Made by a program: the position numbers and the translations under genes. Under the pieces are notes generated by a model. It saw only the letters and a program-made list of their open reading frames with translations, was not told the origin of the DNA and did no database searches. Shown here piece after piece: positions 34,048-46,457 of a DNA stretch of 64,000 nucleotides (the first letter of the stretch is position 1; each line of letters begins with the position of its first letter). Origin of the DNA: Sphingorhabdus sp. SMR4y. GTDB taxonomy: Bacteria > Pseudomonadota > Alphaproteobacteria > Sphingomonadales > Sphingomonadaceae. Where the stretch lies: NCBI RefSeq assembly GCF_002218195.1, contig NZ_CP022336.1, forward strand, positions 3,219,001 through 3,283,000, in the 5' to 3' direction.

Positions 34048-35055
34048 ATGATCCACGAACCCTCGCTCCGCATTCCCAGTCTGGTCTATAGCAGCGACGA
34101 GCAGCCGGGCATCTCGCGGGTTCGGCGGGGGCGGGGGTTCCAGTATTTCTTGCCCGACCGGAGCCACTTGAAATGCCGCATCGAACTGGCGCGGATCAAG
34201 GCGCTGGGAGTGCCGCCGGCCTACAAGAATGTCTGGATCTGTCCGCAGGCCAATGGCCATATCCAGGCGACCGGCTATGATGATGCGGCGCGCAAGCAAT
34301 ATCGCTATCATGACGACTGGCGGGAGTTTCGTGACCGGCAGAAGTTCGATCAACTGGCCCAATTTGCCACGGTGCTGCCGCGGATCCGGCGCAAGGTGAA
34401 CGCGCTGCTCCAGCCCGATGGCGCGGCCGATGAAGGGCCGGGCAAGGCGGTGGCGCTTGCCGCGCTGGTGCGGCTGATCGACCGGACCGCGATCCGGGTC
34501 GGCGGCAGCTCGCGGATGAGCAAGGGGGCAACCACGCTCGATGGCGGCAATGTCCGTTATGAGGAGGACCGGCTGCGGCTGCGCTATCGTGCCAAGGGCG
34601 GGAAGAAGGTGAGCTGCAGCCTGCGCGACAGTCGGCTGCAAAAGATATTGGAGCAGATCGACGACCTGCCCGGCAAGCGCCTGTTCCAATATGTCGGCGT
34701 GGACGGGGCGGTGCATCCGCTCGACAGCGGCGACGTCAATGACTGGCTGAAGACAGTGTCCGGAATGGACAGTCTGAGCGCCAAGATGTTCCGCACCTGG
34801 CACGGCAGCGTTGCCGCGCTCGAGGCGGTCACGGCGGAGGACAAGCCGACGATCAAACAGGCCAGCGAAGCCGCCGCCGCAGCCCTGCGCAACACGCCGG
34901 CGATCTGCCGCAAGAGCTATGTCCATCCGGCGGTGTTCGAGCTGATCGGCCTGGCGGCGGACGAGCGCCTGGCGATGATCGAGGGCAGGGCGGCGCAGAT
35001 CAGCGGCCTGCGGGTGGGCGAGAACCGATTCGCCGGGTTGATTGGCGGGGCATGA
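34048..35055 (+). CDS. DNA topoisomerase IB
   Basis: A 335-aa poxvirus-type topoisomerase IB that relaxes supercoils through a 3'-phosphotyrosine. The N-terminal domain reads GISRVRRGRGFQYFLPDR and IKALGVPPAYKNVWICPQANGHIQATGYD, followed by ARKQYRYHDDWREFR. The catalytic core has the active-site Arg in TAIRVGG, Lys in RAKGGKKVS, Arg-His in FRTWHGS, and the nucleophile Tyr in NTPAICRKSYVHP. Such enzymes are frequent in alphaproteobacteria and associated with DNA repair genes, though none is adjacent here. Confidence 0.93.
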   Translation: MIHEPSLRIPSLVYSSDEQPGISRVRRGRGFQYFLPDRSHLKCRIELARIKALGVPPAYKNVWICPQANGHIQATGYDDAARKQYRYHDDWREFRDRQKFDQLAQFATVLPRIRRKVNALLQPDGAADEGPGKAVALAALVRLIDRTAIRVGGSSRMSKGATTLDGGNVRYEEDRLRLRYRAKGGKKVSCSLRDSRLQKILEQIDDLPGKRLFQYVGVDGAVHPLDSGDVNDWLKTVSGMDSLSAKMFRTWHGSVAALEAVTAEDKPTIKQASEAAAAALRNTPAICRKSYVHPAVFELIGLAADERLAMIEGRAAQISGLRVGENRFAGLIGGA

Positions 35056-35238
35056 TCCCGGTCCGCCGCGGCGAGATTGCCGCTCCGTCCATCCGTGCAA
35101 AAAAGCCGATATTCTCCGGAACGATTGGCCGGGTCGTCCGTAGATTCCCTGTAACCGCAAGGCAATGGCCCTCCCCCTGATACGGGCTGCCGCGCGGCTA
35201 TCCCCGACAAGGGGCCCTGAAACCTAGAGGAGAGAAAC

Positions 35239-35604
35239 ATGATGTTACAGGATGAGAAAAACCACAGCGTGATTGGCAGCGACCGCGTCGACGGAACCGC
35301 TGTCTATGGTGCGGACCAGGACAAGATCGGATCGGTCGACAAGCTGCTGATCGACAAGCGCGGCGGCAATGTCACCGATGTGATCATTTCGGCCGGCGGC
35401 TTTCTTGGCATCGGCGACGAGAAGCACAGCATTCCGTGGTCGAAGCTGGATTATGACACCGAGCTCGACGGCTACCGGATCGATGTGACCAAGGATCAGC
35501 TGATGGACGCGCCGCGCTTCGGCAGCAACGAGCCCGATCGCGCCTATGACCGGGAATATCAGTCCAGCGTCTATAATTACTGGACGGTGACGCCTTACTG
35601 GTAG
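35239..35604 (+). CDS. PRC-barrel domain protein
   Basis: A 121-aa protein whose residues 10-90 form a PRC-barrel: IGSDRVDGTAVYGADQDKIGSVDKLLIDKRGGNVTDVIISAGGFLGIGDEKHSIPWSKLDYD. The tail is acidic and aromatic (REYQSSVYNYWTVTPYW). Stand-alone PRC-barrel proteins of this sort are soluble and often stress-induced in alphaproteobacteria; their ligand is unknown. GAGGAGAG gives a strong ribosome site, and a strong terminator follows, so it is likely well expressed as a single gene. Confidence 0.88.
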   Translation: MMLQDEKNHSVIGSDRVDGTAVYGADQDKIGSVDKLLIDKRGGNVTDVIISAGGFLGIGDEKHSIPWSKLDYDTELDGYRIDVTKDQLMDAPRFGSNEPDRAYDREYQSSVYNYWTVTPYW

Positions 35605-35632
35605 GCATAGCCAGGCCATAGCGGTACAGGAC

Positions 35633-35668
35633 AAAGCCGGGCGAAAGCGATTTCGCTCGGCTTTTTTT
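35633..35668 (+). terminator. Strong Rho-independent terminator
   Basis: A 12-bp stem (AGCCGGGCGAAA with TTTCGCTCGGCT, one G-T pair) around GCGA, then a run of T residues. It ends PRC-barrel transcription and faces the convergent fadH gene. Confidence 0.88.
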
Positions 35669-35739
35669 GACTCTTGTCGGATAGGAGCAGAATGCCACCA
35701 GGCTGCTCTCGGCCGGTCCGGGACCGTCCCGCCCGCGAT

Positions 35740-37773
<2,034 letters not shown>

Positions 37774-37895
37774 CTAGCAGCATTTTCGCGCGATCACATT
37801 AATCAATCTGTTAAATATGAGTGTCCGAGAGCATGTCTTCGAGCACAGGGAGCAGATGTTCCGGACCGAGCGCAGCGCCCGGGGGCGATCAAGAC

Positions 37896-38087
37896 CTAGT
37901 CGTCGCCTTGCACTTTTTCAGGCAGGCCGTCGTGATCGGTGCTGGCATAATCCTCCAGCTCGTCTTCGCTCATGCTGTCATACATGTCCTTGGACGCGCC
38001 CTTGAGGTCGCCGACCTTGGTTTCGCCGCGCTTGGCGGACAGGGCCGCTCCGGCGGCGCGTTGCTGGGCTTTCGATTGGGCTGGCAT
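37896..38087 (-). CDS. DUF3008 family small protein
   Basis: A 63-aa soluble protein: MPAQSKAQQRAAGAALSAKR, then GDLKGASKDMYDSMSEDELEDYASTDHDGLPEK. This is the complete DUF3008 pattern (basic N-terminus, KGAS...M, acidic ELEDYAST, GLPEK). Family members are small, abundant, of unknown function. AGGAGA precedes the ATG. The gene lies between fadH and mgtC with no obvious partner. Confidence 0.9.
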   Translation of the reverse strand: MPAQSKAQQRAAGAALSAKRGETKVGDLKGASKDMYDSMSEDELEDYASTDHDGLPEKVQGDD

Positions 38088-38132
38088 GATCTATCTCCTT
38101 TGCTTGTCGGTGGTGGATGGGGGCGGGCCCGG

Positions 38133-38618
38133 TCAGGATGGCGGCTTTCCGCTTTCTTCGCCCGGGTCCCAGTGCGAGGTGAAGGGCGCGCTGGTGATCA
38201 GCACGGTGAGGATGACAGCTGTGATGATCGCCGCTAGCCAGATTTCGCCGAAACCGCAGATCAGCCCGATCGCGCCCGCTGCCCAGATCGAAGCGGCGGA
38301 GCCCGCGCCCTGAACGAAGCTGCCCTCGCGGAACATCGCCCCGGCGCCGAGAAAGCCGATCCCGGTGATCACGCCTTCAAAGACGCGGCTGGGGTCTATA
38401 TCGCTTTGCGGATCGCGGGTCGATTCGAGCAATTCCATCGCGCCGATCGCCAGCGCGCAGGCGGCAATGGAAATGATCACGAAAGGGCGGAAGTCGATCG
38501 GTTTGCGGCGGATAAACCGCTCGAGGCCGATCAGGAAGGGCAGAAGGGTGGAGGCGGCGAGCCGCCATAGCGCCTCTGACCAGGCTATTGTATCAGGTCC
38601 GGCTAATATGTCTGTCAT
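38133..38618 (-). CDS. MgtC/SapB family membrane protein
   Basis: Starting at MTDILAGPDTIAWSEALWRL, the 161-aa product has four or five helices. The family motifs are LLPFLIGLERFIRRKPIDFR, VIISIAACALAIGAMELLE and VITGIGFLGAGAMFREGSFVQGAGSAASIWAAGAIGLICGFG. The conserved Arg and Gly residues of the MgtC core are kept. It is a short form without the cytoplasmic ACT-like C-terminus. MgtC proteins inhibit F-type ATP synthase and are linked to Mg2+ limitation; that role is not shown here. Confidence 0.88.
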   Translation of the reverse strand: MTDILAGPDTIAWSEALWRLAASTLLPFLIGLERFIRRKPIDFRPFVIISIAACALAIGAMELLESTRDPQSDIDPSRVFEGVITGIGFLGAGAMFREGSFVQGAGSAASIWAAGAIGLICGFGEIWLAAIITAVILTVLITSAPFTSHWDPGEESGKPPS

Positions 38619-38670
38619 GGCAAGGAAACGCGCGGGTCGGGGAATTGTTGCGCCGCCGCGGCAAGAAAAA

Positions 38671-38760
38671 GCGGGGGCCGCGACAGGCGGGAACAAAGCG
38701 ACGTCAGGACCGGCGGATCAGGCCGGTGCGCGCTCTCTTCCATGCCGCCGCGGCCCCCGC
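38671..38760. repeat. 12-bp inverted repeat with 66-base loop
   Basis: GCGGGGGCCGCG (38671-38682) and CGCGGCCCCCGC (38749-38760) are perfect complements in the gap between the PNPOx-like and mgtC genes, both on the minus strand. It could stall or terminate transcription of the PNPOx-like gene; there is no T run. Confidence 0.45.
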
Positions 38761-38790
38761 GGGACTGCATCGGGACGGGGCTGTTCGCGC

Positions 38791-39285
38791 CTAGAGCGCA
38801 ACCCGGGCGTGGTCGCCCATTTCCTCGCCGTCCATGGTCATGCCGGTCATCATCTTGAACATGCCGACGACACCGGGGTCGGACTCCCAGATTTCCGCGT
38901 CGCGCAGGTCAAGCCGCAGCATCAGCAGGTTGGGATCCTGCCGACCCTGATCGTACCAGGCCTCGACCGGCTTGCTCCAGTGCTTGTCGATGATCGCGGA
39001 GCTGGTTTCCTCGGTCAGATTGCCGGCCACGCAGGCGAACAGGTCATGTCCCTTGGAGACAAATTGCATCATCGCCGGGCCGCCCTGGGCCAGCCGGTTG
39101 TCGCGGGTGGTGAAGAACCAGATGGCGCTGTTGGCGTCCTTGTCGAGCTGCGCGCGCATCGGGATGCTGTGCTTCCTCTCATTATCGAGAGCCAGCATCA
39201 CGAAAGGGCTGTCGGCGATCGACTCCCAGAATTCCTCGCGGATCTCGTCACGGTCGATTGTATCGTTCATATCGGTGTTGCTCAT
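38791..39285 (-). CDS. Pyridoxamine 5'-phosphate oxidase-like general stress protein
   Basis: A 164-aa split-barrel flavoprotein-like protein. After an acidic N-terminus (DMNDTIDRDEIREEFWESIAD) come FVMLALDNERKHSIPMRAQLD, AIWFFTTRDNRLAQGGPAMMQFVSKGHDLFACVAGNL and VEAWYDQGRQDPNLLMLRLDLRDAEIWES, the usual order for general stress protein 26 relatives that bind FMN or F420. Enzyme activity is unproven for most members. The start at 39285 was chosen over an ATG eight codons upstream; both remain possible. Confidence 0.87.
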   Translation of the reverse strand: MSNTDMNDTIDRDEIREEFWESIADSPFVMLALDNERKHSIPMRAQLDKDANSAIWFFTTRDNRLAQGGPAMMQFVSKGHDLFACVAGNLTEETSSAIIDKHWSKPVEAWYDQGRQDPNLLMLRLDLRDAEIWESDPGVVGMFKMMTGMTMDGEEMGDHARVAL

Positions 39286-39504
39286 GGTCTGTTTCCTTTT
39301 CTGCTTCACTTAACCAACGCGCAGGGTGGATAAAGTTTCAAAAAATTGGGAAAATTCTCGTGGTTTTCTGGCGTGGTGGTCCGGATCGCCCGCGGAGTCG
39401 TGCAGGAACCCGCGCGCCTCCTGTGCTTCCCATCACAAGTCCGGTTGCGGCGACGGCGCATTGAGATTAGGCACGCTGCATAATTCTTTGCACAAGGACG
39501 CATC

Positions 39505-40793
39505 ATGACCGATCATCTGGAAAACCCGCAGCTTGAAACCATGGCCGTTCACGCCGGCACCGAACCGGATCCGACGACCAAGGCGCGGATCACGCCGATC
39601 TACCAGACCGCTTCCTATGTGTTCGATGATGTCGATCATGCGGCCGACCTGTTCAATCTGGATGCGTTCGGCAATATCTATACCCGCATCATGAACCCGA
39701 CCAACGGCGCGCTGGAAGGCAAGATTGCGGCGATGGAAGGCGGCATCGGGGCGCTGGCAGTGGGCTCGGGCCACGCGGCGCAGATCATCGCCTTTCACGT
39801 GCTGATGGACCCCGGCGCGCATATTGTCGCGGCGAAGAAACTCTATGGTGGCTCGCTCAACCAGCTCGCCCATTCGGTCAAGAAATTCGGCTGGAAGGTC
39901 AGCTTTGTCGACGCGGACAATATGGACGAGGTAAAGGGCGCGATCACCGACGATACGCGCTGCATCTTCATCGAGAGTCTCGCCAATCCCGGCGGCGTGG
40001 TGCAGGATATCGCAGCGATCGCAGACATCGCCCATGAAGCGGGCATCCCGCTGATTGTCGACAATACGATGGCGTCGCCAATGCTCTGTCGTCCGATCGA
40101 GCATGGCGCGGATATTGTCGTCGAAAGCGGCACGAAATTTCTCGGCGGCCATGGCAACAGCGTCGCCGGTCTAATCATCGACAGCGGCAAGTTCGACTGG
40201 ACCAAGAGCGAGAAATTCGCCTTCCTCAACCAGCCCAACCCGTCCTATCATGGCAAGGTCTTCACCGAAGCCTTTGGCGAAATGGCCTTCATCCTCGCGG
40301 CGCGCGCGCTGTCGCTGCGCGATCTGGGACCGGCGCTGGCGCCGCAGAACGCTTTCTATATCTTGACCGGCATGGAAACGCTGGCGCTGCGGATGGAGAG
40401 GCATTGCGACAATGCCCTGAAAATGGCGGAATGGTTGCAGGGACGCGACGAGGTGAGCTGGGTGTCCTATGCCGGACTGCCCGACAATGAATATCACGCG
40501 CTGGCGCAGAAATATCTCGGCGGCAAGGGCGGGGCGGTATTCACATTCGGCCTGAAAGGCGGCTATGAGGCGGGCACGAAACTGGTATCGGCGGTCAAGC
40601 TGTTCAGCCATCTCGCGAATATCGGTGATACCAGATCCCTGATCATCCATCCCGCCTCGACGACGCACAGCCAGCTTTCGGGCGATGAACTGGTCGCCGC
40701 CGGTGCCGGGCCGGATGTGGTGCGTATCTCGGTCGGGATCGAACATATCGACGATATAATCGCCGACATGCAGCAGGCGCTGGAGTCGCTCTG

Positions 40794-40794
<1 letters not shown>
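39505..40794 (+). CDS. metY: O-acetylhomoserine aminocarboxypropyltransferase (sulfhydrylase)
   Basis: A 429-aa Cys/Met-metabolism PLP enzyme making homocysteine from O-acetylhomoserine and sulfide. Signatures: ETMAVHAGTEPDPTTKARITPIYQTASYVF, the PLP-phosphate Tyr-Arg in NIYTRIMNPTNGALE, and the Schiff-base Lys in VVESGTKFLGGHGNSVAG. C-terminal AVKLFSHLANIGDTRSLIIHPASTTHSQ is diagnostic of this branch. ATG follows AAGGA. The stop shares a base with the start of the PhnA-domain gene (TGATG). No SAM riboswitch could be recognised in the 200 bp upstream. Confidence 0.95.
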
Positions 40795-42372
<1,578 letters not shown>

Positions 42373-42818
42373 GCCTCAGGCGCCGGGCGGGCGCATGCGT
42401 TATGTCTCGCGGCGGTTCGCTGCGCGAACGCCTCCGACGGGGCGGGCTATCGCCCGACGCGCGGTCGCGCTTGCCTCCGCTTCGCGTCGGATCGGCGCTC
42501 CCACTGTAGGCTAGTTTCCAACCGAGGCGAAGCCGAGGCAAGGCCGACCGGCCGCCGCGCCTTATGGCGCGAAAGCCAAGGGCGCGGATGCGCCCGCCCG
42601 GCGCCTGAGGTTAAACAAAAAAAACCGTCGGAGGCGTTCGCGCAGTGAACTGCCGCGAGACCGGAAAACCTCCCCCATATCGATAGAAATTCTTCACGCC
42701 GGCAAACTGAATATGACCTTGTGATCAGGTTCACAGCGGCGACAGGAAAACTATATTAGAGGGTGTAACCAACAGGCGGGATGCCCCGAACCCTTCATAG
42801 TCCCCCAAGGAACAGGCC
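42373..42818. other. 446-bp intergenic region
   Basis: The first 290 bp is the inverted-repeat element. The remaining 158 bp is less GC-rich and ends with AAGG before the small ORF at 42819; it should contain the promoter for that peptide and msrA. No other gene is seen. Confidence 0.6.
42374..42660. repeat. Interleaved inverted-repeat element (arms A-B-A'-B')
   Basis: Arm A (42374-42396, 23 bp) is the perfect reverse complement of A' (42588-42610). Arm B (42405-42440, 36 bp) matches the reverse complement of B' (42625-42660) at 34 of 36 positions; B also contains GTTCG-CTGCG-CGAAC. The order is A, B, A', B', so the arms are staggered rather than nested. Between them are further GC-rich short palindromes. 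No coding frame is supported. This looks like a repetitive mobile-type element or two merged copies of one. Confidence 0.75.
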
Positions 42819-42977
42819 ATGATGAAATTGTTCAAATCCGATCTTACCTACAGCCTCGGCGGCGGCTTTCTCGCCGGCGCGCTGATGCTGTTTTTCATGC
42901 AACCCGCCGACCAGCCAGCCGATGCCGGCCAGACTCTTTCCGCCACCGTCAGCGCTGCTGCACAGATAGCGGGCTAG
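42819..42977 (+). CDS. 52-aa single-pass membrane peptide
   Basis: The frame reads MMKLFKSDLTYSLGGGFLAG, ALMLFFMQPADQ, then a small-residue tail ending AAAQIAG. AAGG lies seven bases before the ATG. There is one hydrophobic segment (GGGFLAGALMLFFM) with a basic N-terminus, so the tail should be periplasmic, or the segment may act as an uncleaved signal. It ends eight bases before the GTG of msrA, so the two are co-transcribed. No family is recognised; it may help anchor or regulate the exported MsrA. Confidence 0.6.
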   Translation: MMKLFKSDLTYSLGGGFLAGALMLFFMQPADQPADAGQTLSATVSAAAQIAG

Positions 42978-42985
42978 AGGCTCCG

Positions 42986-43723
42986 GTGGGGCCGACCCTG
43001 TCCCGGGCGATTGCCTTTGGCGCAAGCCTGGCCTGTGTCGCGGTGGTCTGGGCCGGAGCGCAGAGCGCGCTGCCGGGTGATTACCACAACCGGCCGGTCT
43101 TTGTCGCGGAAGCCCATGCGGCGGAGAAAGCCACGATCATTCCGAAGCCGCGTGTCGATGTCCGGGACAGCGGCAAGCGGGCCGTTGCCATTTTTGCCGG
43201 CGGCTGCTTCTGGGGCGTCGAGGGTGTGTTCGAACATACAAAGGGCGTGATCAGCGCGTCGTCCGGCTATCATGGTGGCAGCAAGCGCAGCGCCTCCTAC
43301 AAGCTGGTCAGCGCGGGGCTGAGCAGCCATGCCGAAGCGGTGCGGGTGGTCTATGACCCCGGCCAGATCAGCTATGGCAAGCTGATGCAGATATTCTTTT
43401 CGGTGATCGCCGATCCGACGATGCTCAACGCCCAGGGGCCGGATCGCGGCAAACATTATCGCAGCGCGCTGGTGCCGATGAATGGCGCGCAGGCCAAGGC
43501 GGCCCGCGCCTATATCGCGCAACTGGAAAAGGGCCGCTATTGGAAGCGGCCGATCGTGACGAAGATCGAGGCCTACAAGGCCTTTTATCCGGCCGAGGCC
43601 TACCACCAGGATTTCATGCAGAAAAACCCGCGTCAGGCCTATATCGTCCGCTGGGACAAGCCGAAGGTCGCCAATCTGAAGCGCCATTTCCCGGATCTTT
43701 ATCGGTCAAAGCCGGTAGGCTAG
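42986..43723 (+). CDS. msrA: Exported peptide-methionine (S)-S-oxide reductase
   Basis: A 245-aa MsrA reducing methionine-S-sulfoxide in proteins. The active-site motif IFAGGCFWGVEGVF holds the nucleophilic Cys, followed by the family stretches SGYHGGSKRSASYKLVSAG, HAEAVRVVYDPGQISYGKLM and AEAYHQDFMQKNP. The N-terminus (AIAFGASLACVAVVWAGA) is a signal or anchor, implying a periplasmic enzyme that repairs envelope proteins. GTG is the only plausible start, and no ATG occurs in frame before the catalytic domain. Confidence 0.92.
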   Translation: MGPTLSRAIAFGASLACVAVVWAGAQSALPGDYHNRPVFVAEAHAAEKATIIPKPRVDVRDSGKRAVAIFAGGCFWGVEGVFEHTKGVISASSGYHGGSKRSASYKLVSAGLSSHAEAVRVVYDPGQISYGKLMQIFFSVIADPTMLNAQGPDRGKHYRSALVPMNGAQAKAARAYIAQLEKGRYWKRPIVTKIEAYKAFYPAEAYHQDFMQKNPRQAYIVRWDKPKVANLKRHFPDLYRSKPVG

Positions 43724-43776
43724 TTCGAATTCGGCGACTTAACCGGCTGTTAGCTGTCGCCTGCTAGAAGGCTGTC

Positions 43777-43869
43777 ATGGTCAACCACGAGTTCGAAATA
43801 TTGCTTTCCCTTGCTGCCATTGTCATCGGCATCGGCATGCTGTGGATGGCAAGGAGCCAGCCCGACTGA
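43777..43869 (+). CDS. 30-aa putative membrane micropeptide
   Basis: MVNHEFEILLSLAAIVIGIG, MLWMARSQPD is one hydrophobic helix flanked by polar ends. AGAAGG lies five bases before the ATG, a good ribosome site. It is 53 bp past msrA and convergent with the beta-barrel gene. The length is too small for homology by eye; it may be a genuine small membrane protein or chance. Confidence 0.4.
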   Translation: MVNHEFEILLSLAAIVIGIGMLWMARSQPD

Positions 43870-43910
43870 ATCGTGCGGCTCCCGCTTCGTTGGTACGGAC
43901 AGTATCTCTG

Positions 43911-45878
43911 TCAGAATCGCAGTTTGAGCCCCGCCGTGGCACGCCAGCGCCAGGCGTCGGTTGTCTCGAGCCGCGTCGTTTCACCCTGCAGCACCTGATC
44001 ACCGGAACTGGGGTTGATGATTTTCCCTGTGTCCGAAAGATAGCTGGCGTCAGCACCGATCGCGAATTTGATCTTTGCTGTGACGTCAAATTCCAGTGCC
44101 GCCGAAAGCTGGCCGGCGAAGGCTGCGCCGGAATCCGATTCATCGATGCTGATCGTGAAATCCTGGTCGGCCGCAGGGCATAAGGCGCAACTGTTCCACT
44201 CCATGGATGTAAGGTCGCTGTCACGATAATAGATTCCACCCGCAGCAGAACCGGTCAGGGCCACGCCGGGACCGATGTCCTGCCTCACACCCAGCGCGCC
44301 ACCGATACCCAGATAGGTGCTGGAAACGCTCTGGTCGCGGCTCTGTTCGAGCACCGACCCGAACACCGTCGACTGGGCCTGGGATTCAAAATCCATGTCG
44401 AACAGCAGGACATTGGCGAAAGCCATGGCAACGGCGCTGAAGCCGTCCCTGTCGGCAATCGGTGTCGCCAGGCCCAGCTTGAATTCGTGCAGGCTGACCT
44501 CGGACAGGTTGAAGCCGGTCAGGCCGCGGTTGCCGATCGCAAGGCCGGTCGAGCCGCTGGGTGAAGTCTCGCCGTAAACAAAGCCGACATCTACCGGCCC
44601 GCCGGCGGCTATGGCAAATTCGGTGCGCGCATCGCCCTCGCTATAGCCGTAGCTGCCGTACAGACCGACCGTGTCGTCGAGCTTGTAGTTCACGCCCAGC
44701 GAAAACCCGACGCTATCAAATTTCGTCGTCGCCGGGTCGGCGAAGGTTTCGGTTCCCGCGGCCGTGCGCTGGAAGCCGATGCCGCTATCCCGGTCGCCCA
44801 GATCAAGACTGCCCAGGCTCCCGGTCAAGGAGACGGAGATCTCGTCGCCGTAATTTTGGGGCTTGCCTTGCGGCTCCGCGTAGGATTCCGCTGGTTCCTC
44901 GAACAGGGGGCGGACACCGCTGTCTGCCGATATATCGGGCTTGAAGGCAAGTTCGCGCTGCTCGCCCGAAGGCAGTATATCGGGATTTGCCGACATTCCC
45001 GCCATCCGAACGAGATAATTTGTGCCCACCGAAGGCGAATATTCCCTGTAGATTATGGTCCGGTCTGATGCCGATTGCGCCAGTTCCTCCGGTGATGGCG
45101 GGCATTTGAGCTGGCTCGGGAATATCACACCCTCGATTGCCGGATCGAGCTTGCGGAGCTGGTTGATCGCGTCTGCCTGATCAAGATCCGGGTCGTTGGT
45201 CAGCAGCCGTTCGCGCAAATCATCCCGGATCGCCCTCAGTTCGCGCCATTGGCCGAAGAGCTTTTCATAGCGTCTGATCCGGGAGGCGTTGGTTTCGTCA
45301 TCGGCGCCATTGCGGCAGAGCTCCACCAGCCCATCCAGTTCTGCCCTGAGATCCGCCGCGGTTCGCAGGGGGCGTCCGGACCGGACATCCGGGGGCAAGG
45401 CATGCACTTCCAGAGCCGGATCGGATGCTGGTGGTGGCGAGGGTAGCCCGCCGCCGGCCGCGAGAACTTGCAAGTCGGGATAGACGTCGCACTTCAGGTC
45501 TTGTGGAGTTTGCAGAATCTCAATCTGCTGCACTTCCGGGGCCAGCAGCGGCCGGCTTTCCGGAGCAATCGGGCTGGAGCCCCGCACCCGGATTTCGTTC
45601 AACACCGCGCCATAGCGAGCACCATATTCGGATTTGAAACCACGGATGTGCACTTCGGGCATCCTGCCCGGGGTGGCGTTGACGCCATAGGCCGGGTTCC
45701 CCCTGTTCCGGCCGCACAGGGTGCCGATATCGACCAGCCTGTCCACATGGTTGTCGAGATCTTCCGTTCCGATCACCGCCACGGGTGTCGCCGAGGCGAG
45801 GTCCAGCCGCTCCCGTGCGTGCGCATGGGTGGCGGTTCCGGCCAACAATAATGCTGTCGCAATCTGTACTCGTTTCAT
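43911..45878 (-). CDS. Outer membrane beta-barrel protein, unassigned
   Basis: A 655-aa protein with a signal peptide (VQIATALLLAGTATHAHA). Residues 25-115 resemble a small plug-like domain (LVDIGTLCGRNRGNPAYGVN, EVHIRGFKSEYGARYGAVLN, PEVQQIEIL). About 165-240 is helical and charged (LRAELDGLVELCRNGADDETN), possibly a periplasmic coiled segment. About 345-655 is a beta-barrel of alternating strands ending in F (WRWRATAGLKLRF). The barrel suggests about 12-14 strands, too few for a TonB receptor. There is no TonB box. The gene lies downstream of a LuxR regulator on the same strand. Confidence 0.75.
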   Translation of the reverse strand: MKRVQIATALLLAGTATHAHARERLDLASATPVAVIGTEDLDNHVDRLVDIGTLCGRNRGNPAYGVNATPGRMPEVHIRGFKSEYGARYGAVLNEIRVRGSSPIAPESRPLLAPEVQQIEILQTPQDLKCDVYPDLQVLAAGGGLPSPPPASDPALEVHALPPDVRSGRPLRTAADLRAELDGLVELCRNGADDETNASRIRRYEKLFGQWRELRAIRDDLRERLLTNDPDLDQADAINQLRKLDPAIEGVIFPSQLKCPPSPEELAQSASDRTIIYREYSPSVGTNYLVRMAGMSANPDILPSGEQRELAFKPDISADSGVRPLFEEPAESYAEPQGKPQNYGDEISVSLTGSLGSLDLGDRDSGIGFQRTAAGTETFADPATTKFDSVGFSLGVNYKLDDTVGLYGSYGYSEGDARTEFAIAAGGPVDVGFVYGETSPSGSTGLAIGNRGLTGFNLSEVSLHEFKLGLATPIADRDGFSAVAMAFANVLLFDMDFESQAQSTVFGSVLEQSRDQSVSSTYLGIGGALGVRQDIGPGVALTGSAAGGIYYRDSDLTSMEWNSCALCPAADQDFTISIDESDSGAAFAGQLSAALEFDVTAKIKFAIGADASYLSDTGKIINPSSGDQVLQGETTRLETTDAWRWRATAGLKLRF

Positions 45879-45992
45879 GATTCACTCCCTGCATGGACAA
45901 AGCTGACCCTTGCCCACCGGGATATGGACACGGCCAAAGCCGCGCATCATGCATTTATATTATATGCAAATGTGGCGATGGCGTGCGCGGCA

Positions 45993-46409
45993 CTAGTGGC
46001 CGAGGACCTTGCGCAGCAGATCCGTCTGCCGTCTCGATCCGGTTTTCTCGAGGACCCGTTGCATGTGAACACGGGCAGTATTGACCGAGATGCCGTGACA
46101 TTCGGCATGTTCGGGGACGGAGAGGCCGCCGACAATGCTATCGACCAGCTTGATCTCTGCCGGGGTCAGGCCATGGGCTTCGCCGAATGCCGCGAAATCG
46201 ACAATCTGGTTTTCGCTGGATTGCCGGATACGGCTAACGATACCGTCCAGCGTTTCTGCGGGAAGATTGGCGATGATCTCCTCTACCCGTTCCGACCATA
46301 TCGGCTCGGAACTGATTTTTACGCCATCGCCGCGGAACTGATTCAGGAACGGGCGCAAATAGTCGACCTGACTGTCCTTGTGCTTCGGCTGCTGTTTCCT
46401 GTCCGTCAT
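45993..46409 (-). CDS. LuxR-family transcriptional regulator
   Basis: A 138-aa regulator; the ATG at 46409 has AGGGGG six bases upstream (an ATG at 46427 is alternative). The N-terminal 65 residues are polar and helical without a receiver domain. The C-terminal helix-turn-helix reads HGLTPAEIKLVDSIVGGLSVPEHAECHGISVNTARVHMQRVLEKTGSRRQTDLLRKV, with the GerE/LuxR fold. It is 114 bp upstream of the outer membrane barrel gene on the same strand and 48 bp from the divergent hydrolase gene, so it may control both. Confidence 0.83.
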   Translation of the reverse strand: MTDRKQQPKHKDSQVDYLRPFLNQFRGDGVKISSEPIWSERVEEIIANLPAETLDGIVSRIRQSSENQIVDFAAFGEAHGLTPAEIKLVDSIVGGLSVPEHAECHGISVNTARVHMQRVLEKTGSRRQTDLLRKVLGH

Positions 46410-46457
46410 CCTGACCCCCTCTATCATTTTTTGTGCTGCTGGAATAGAAGGTTGACC

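Noticed and set aside
39300-39504. SAM-type riboswitch upstream of metY
   Set aside because: Looked for SAM-II and SAM/SAH-like pairing and the conserved loops; no convincing pseudoknot or motif was found.
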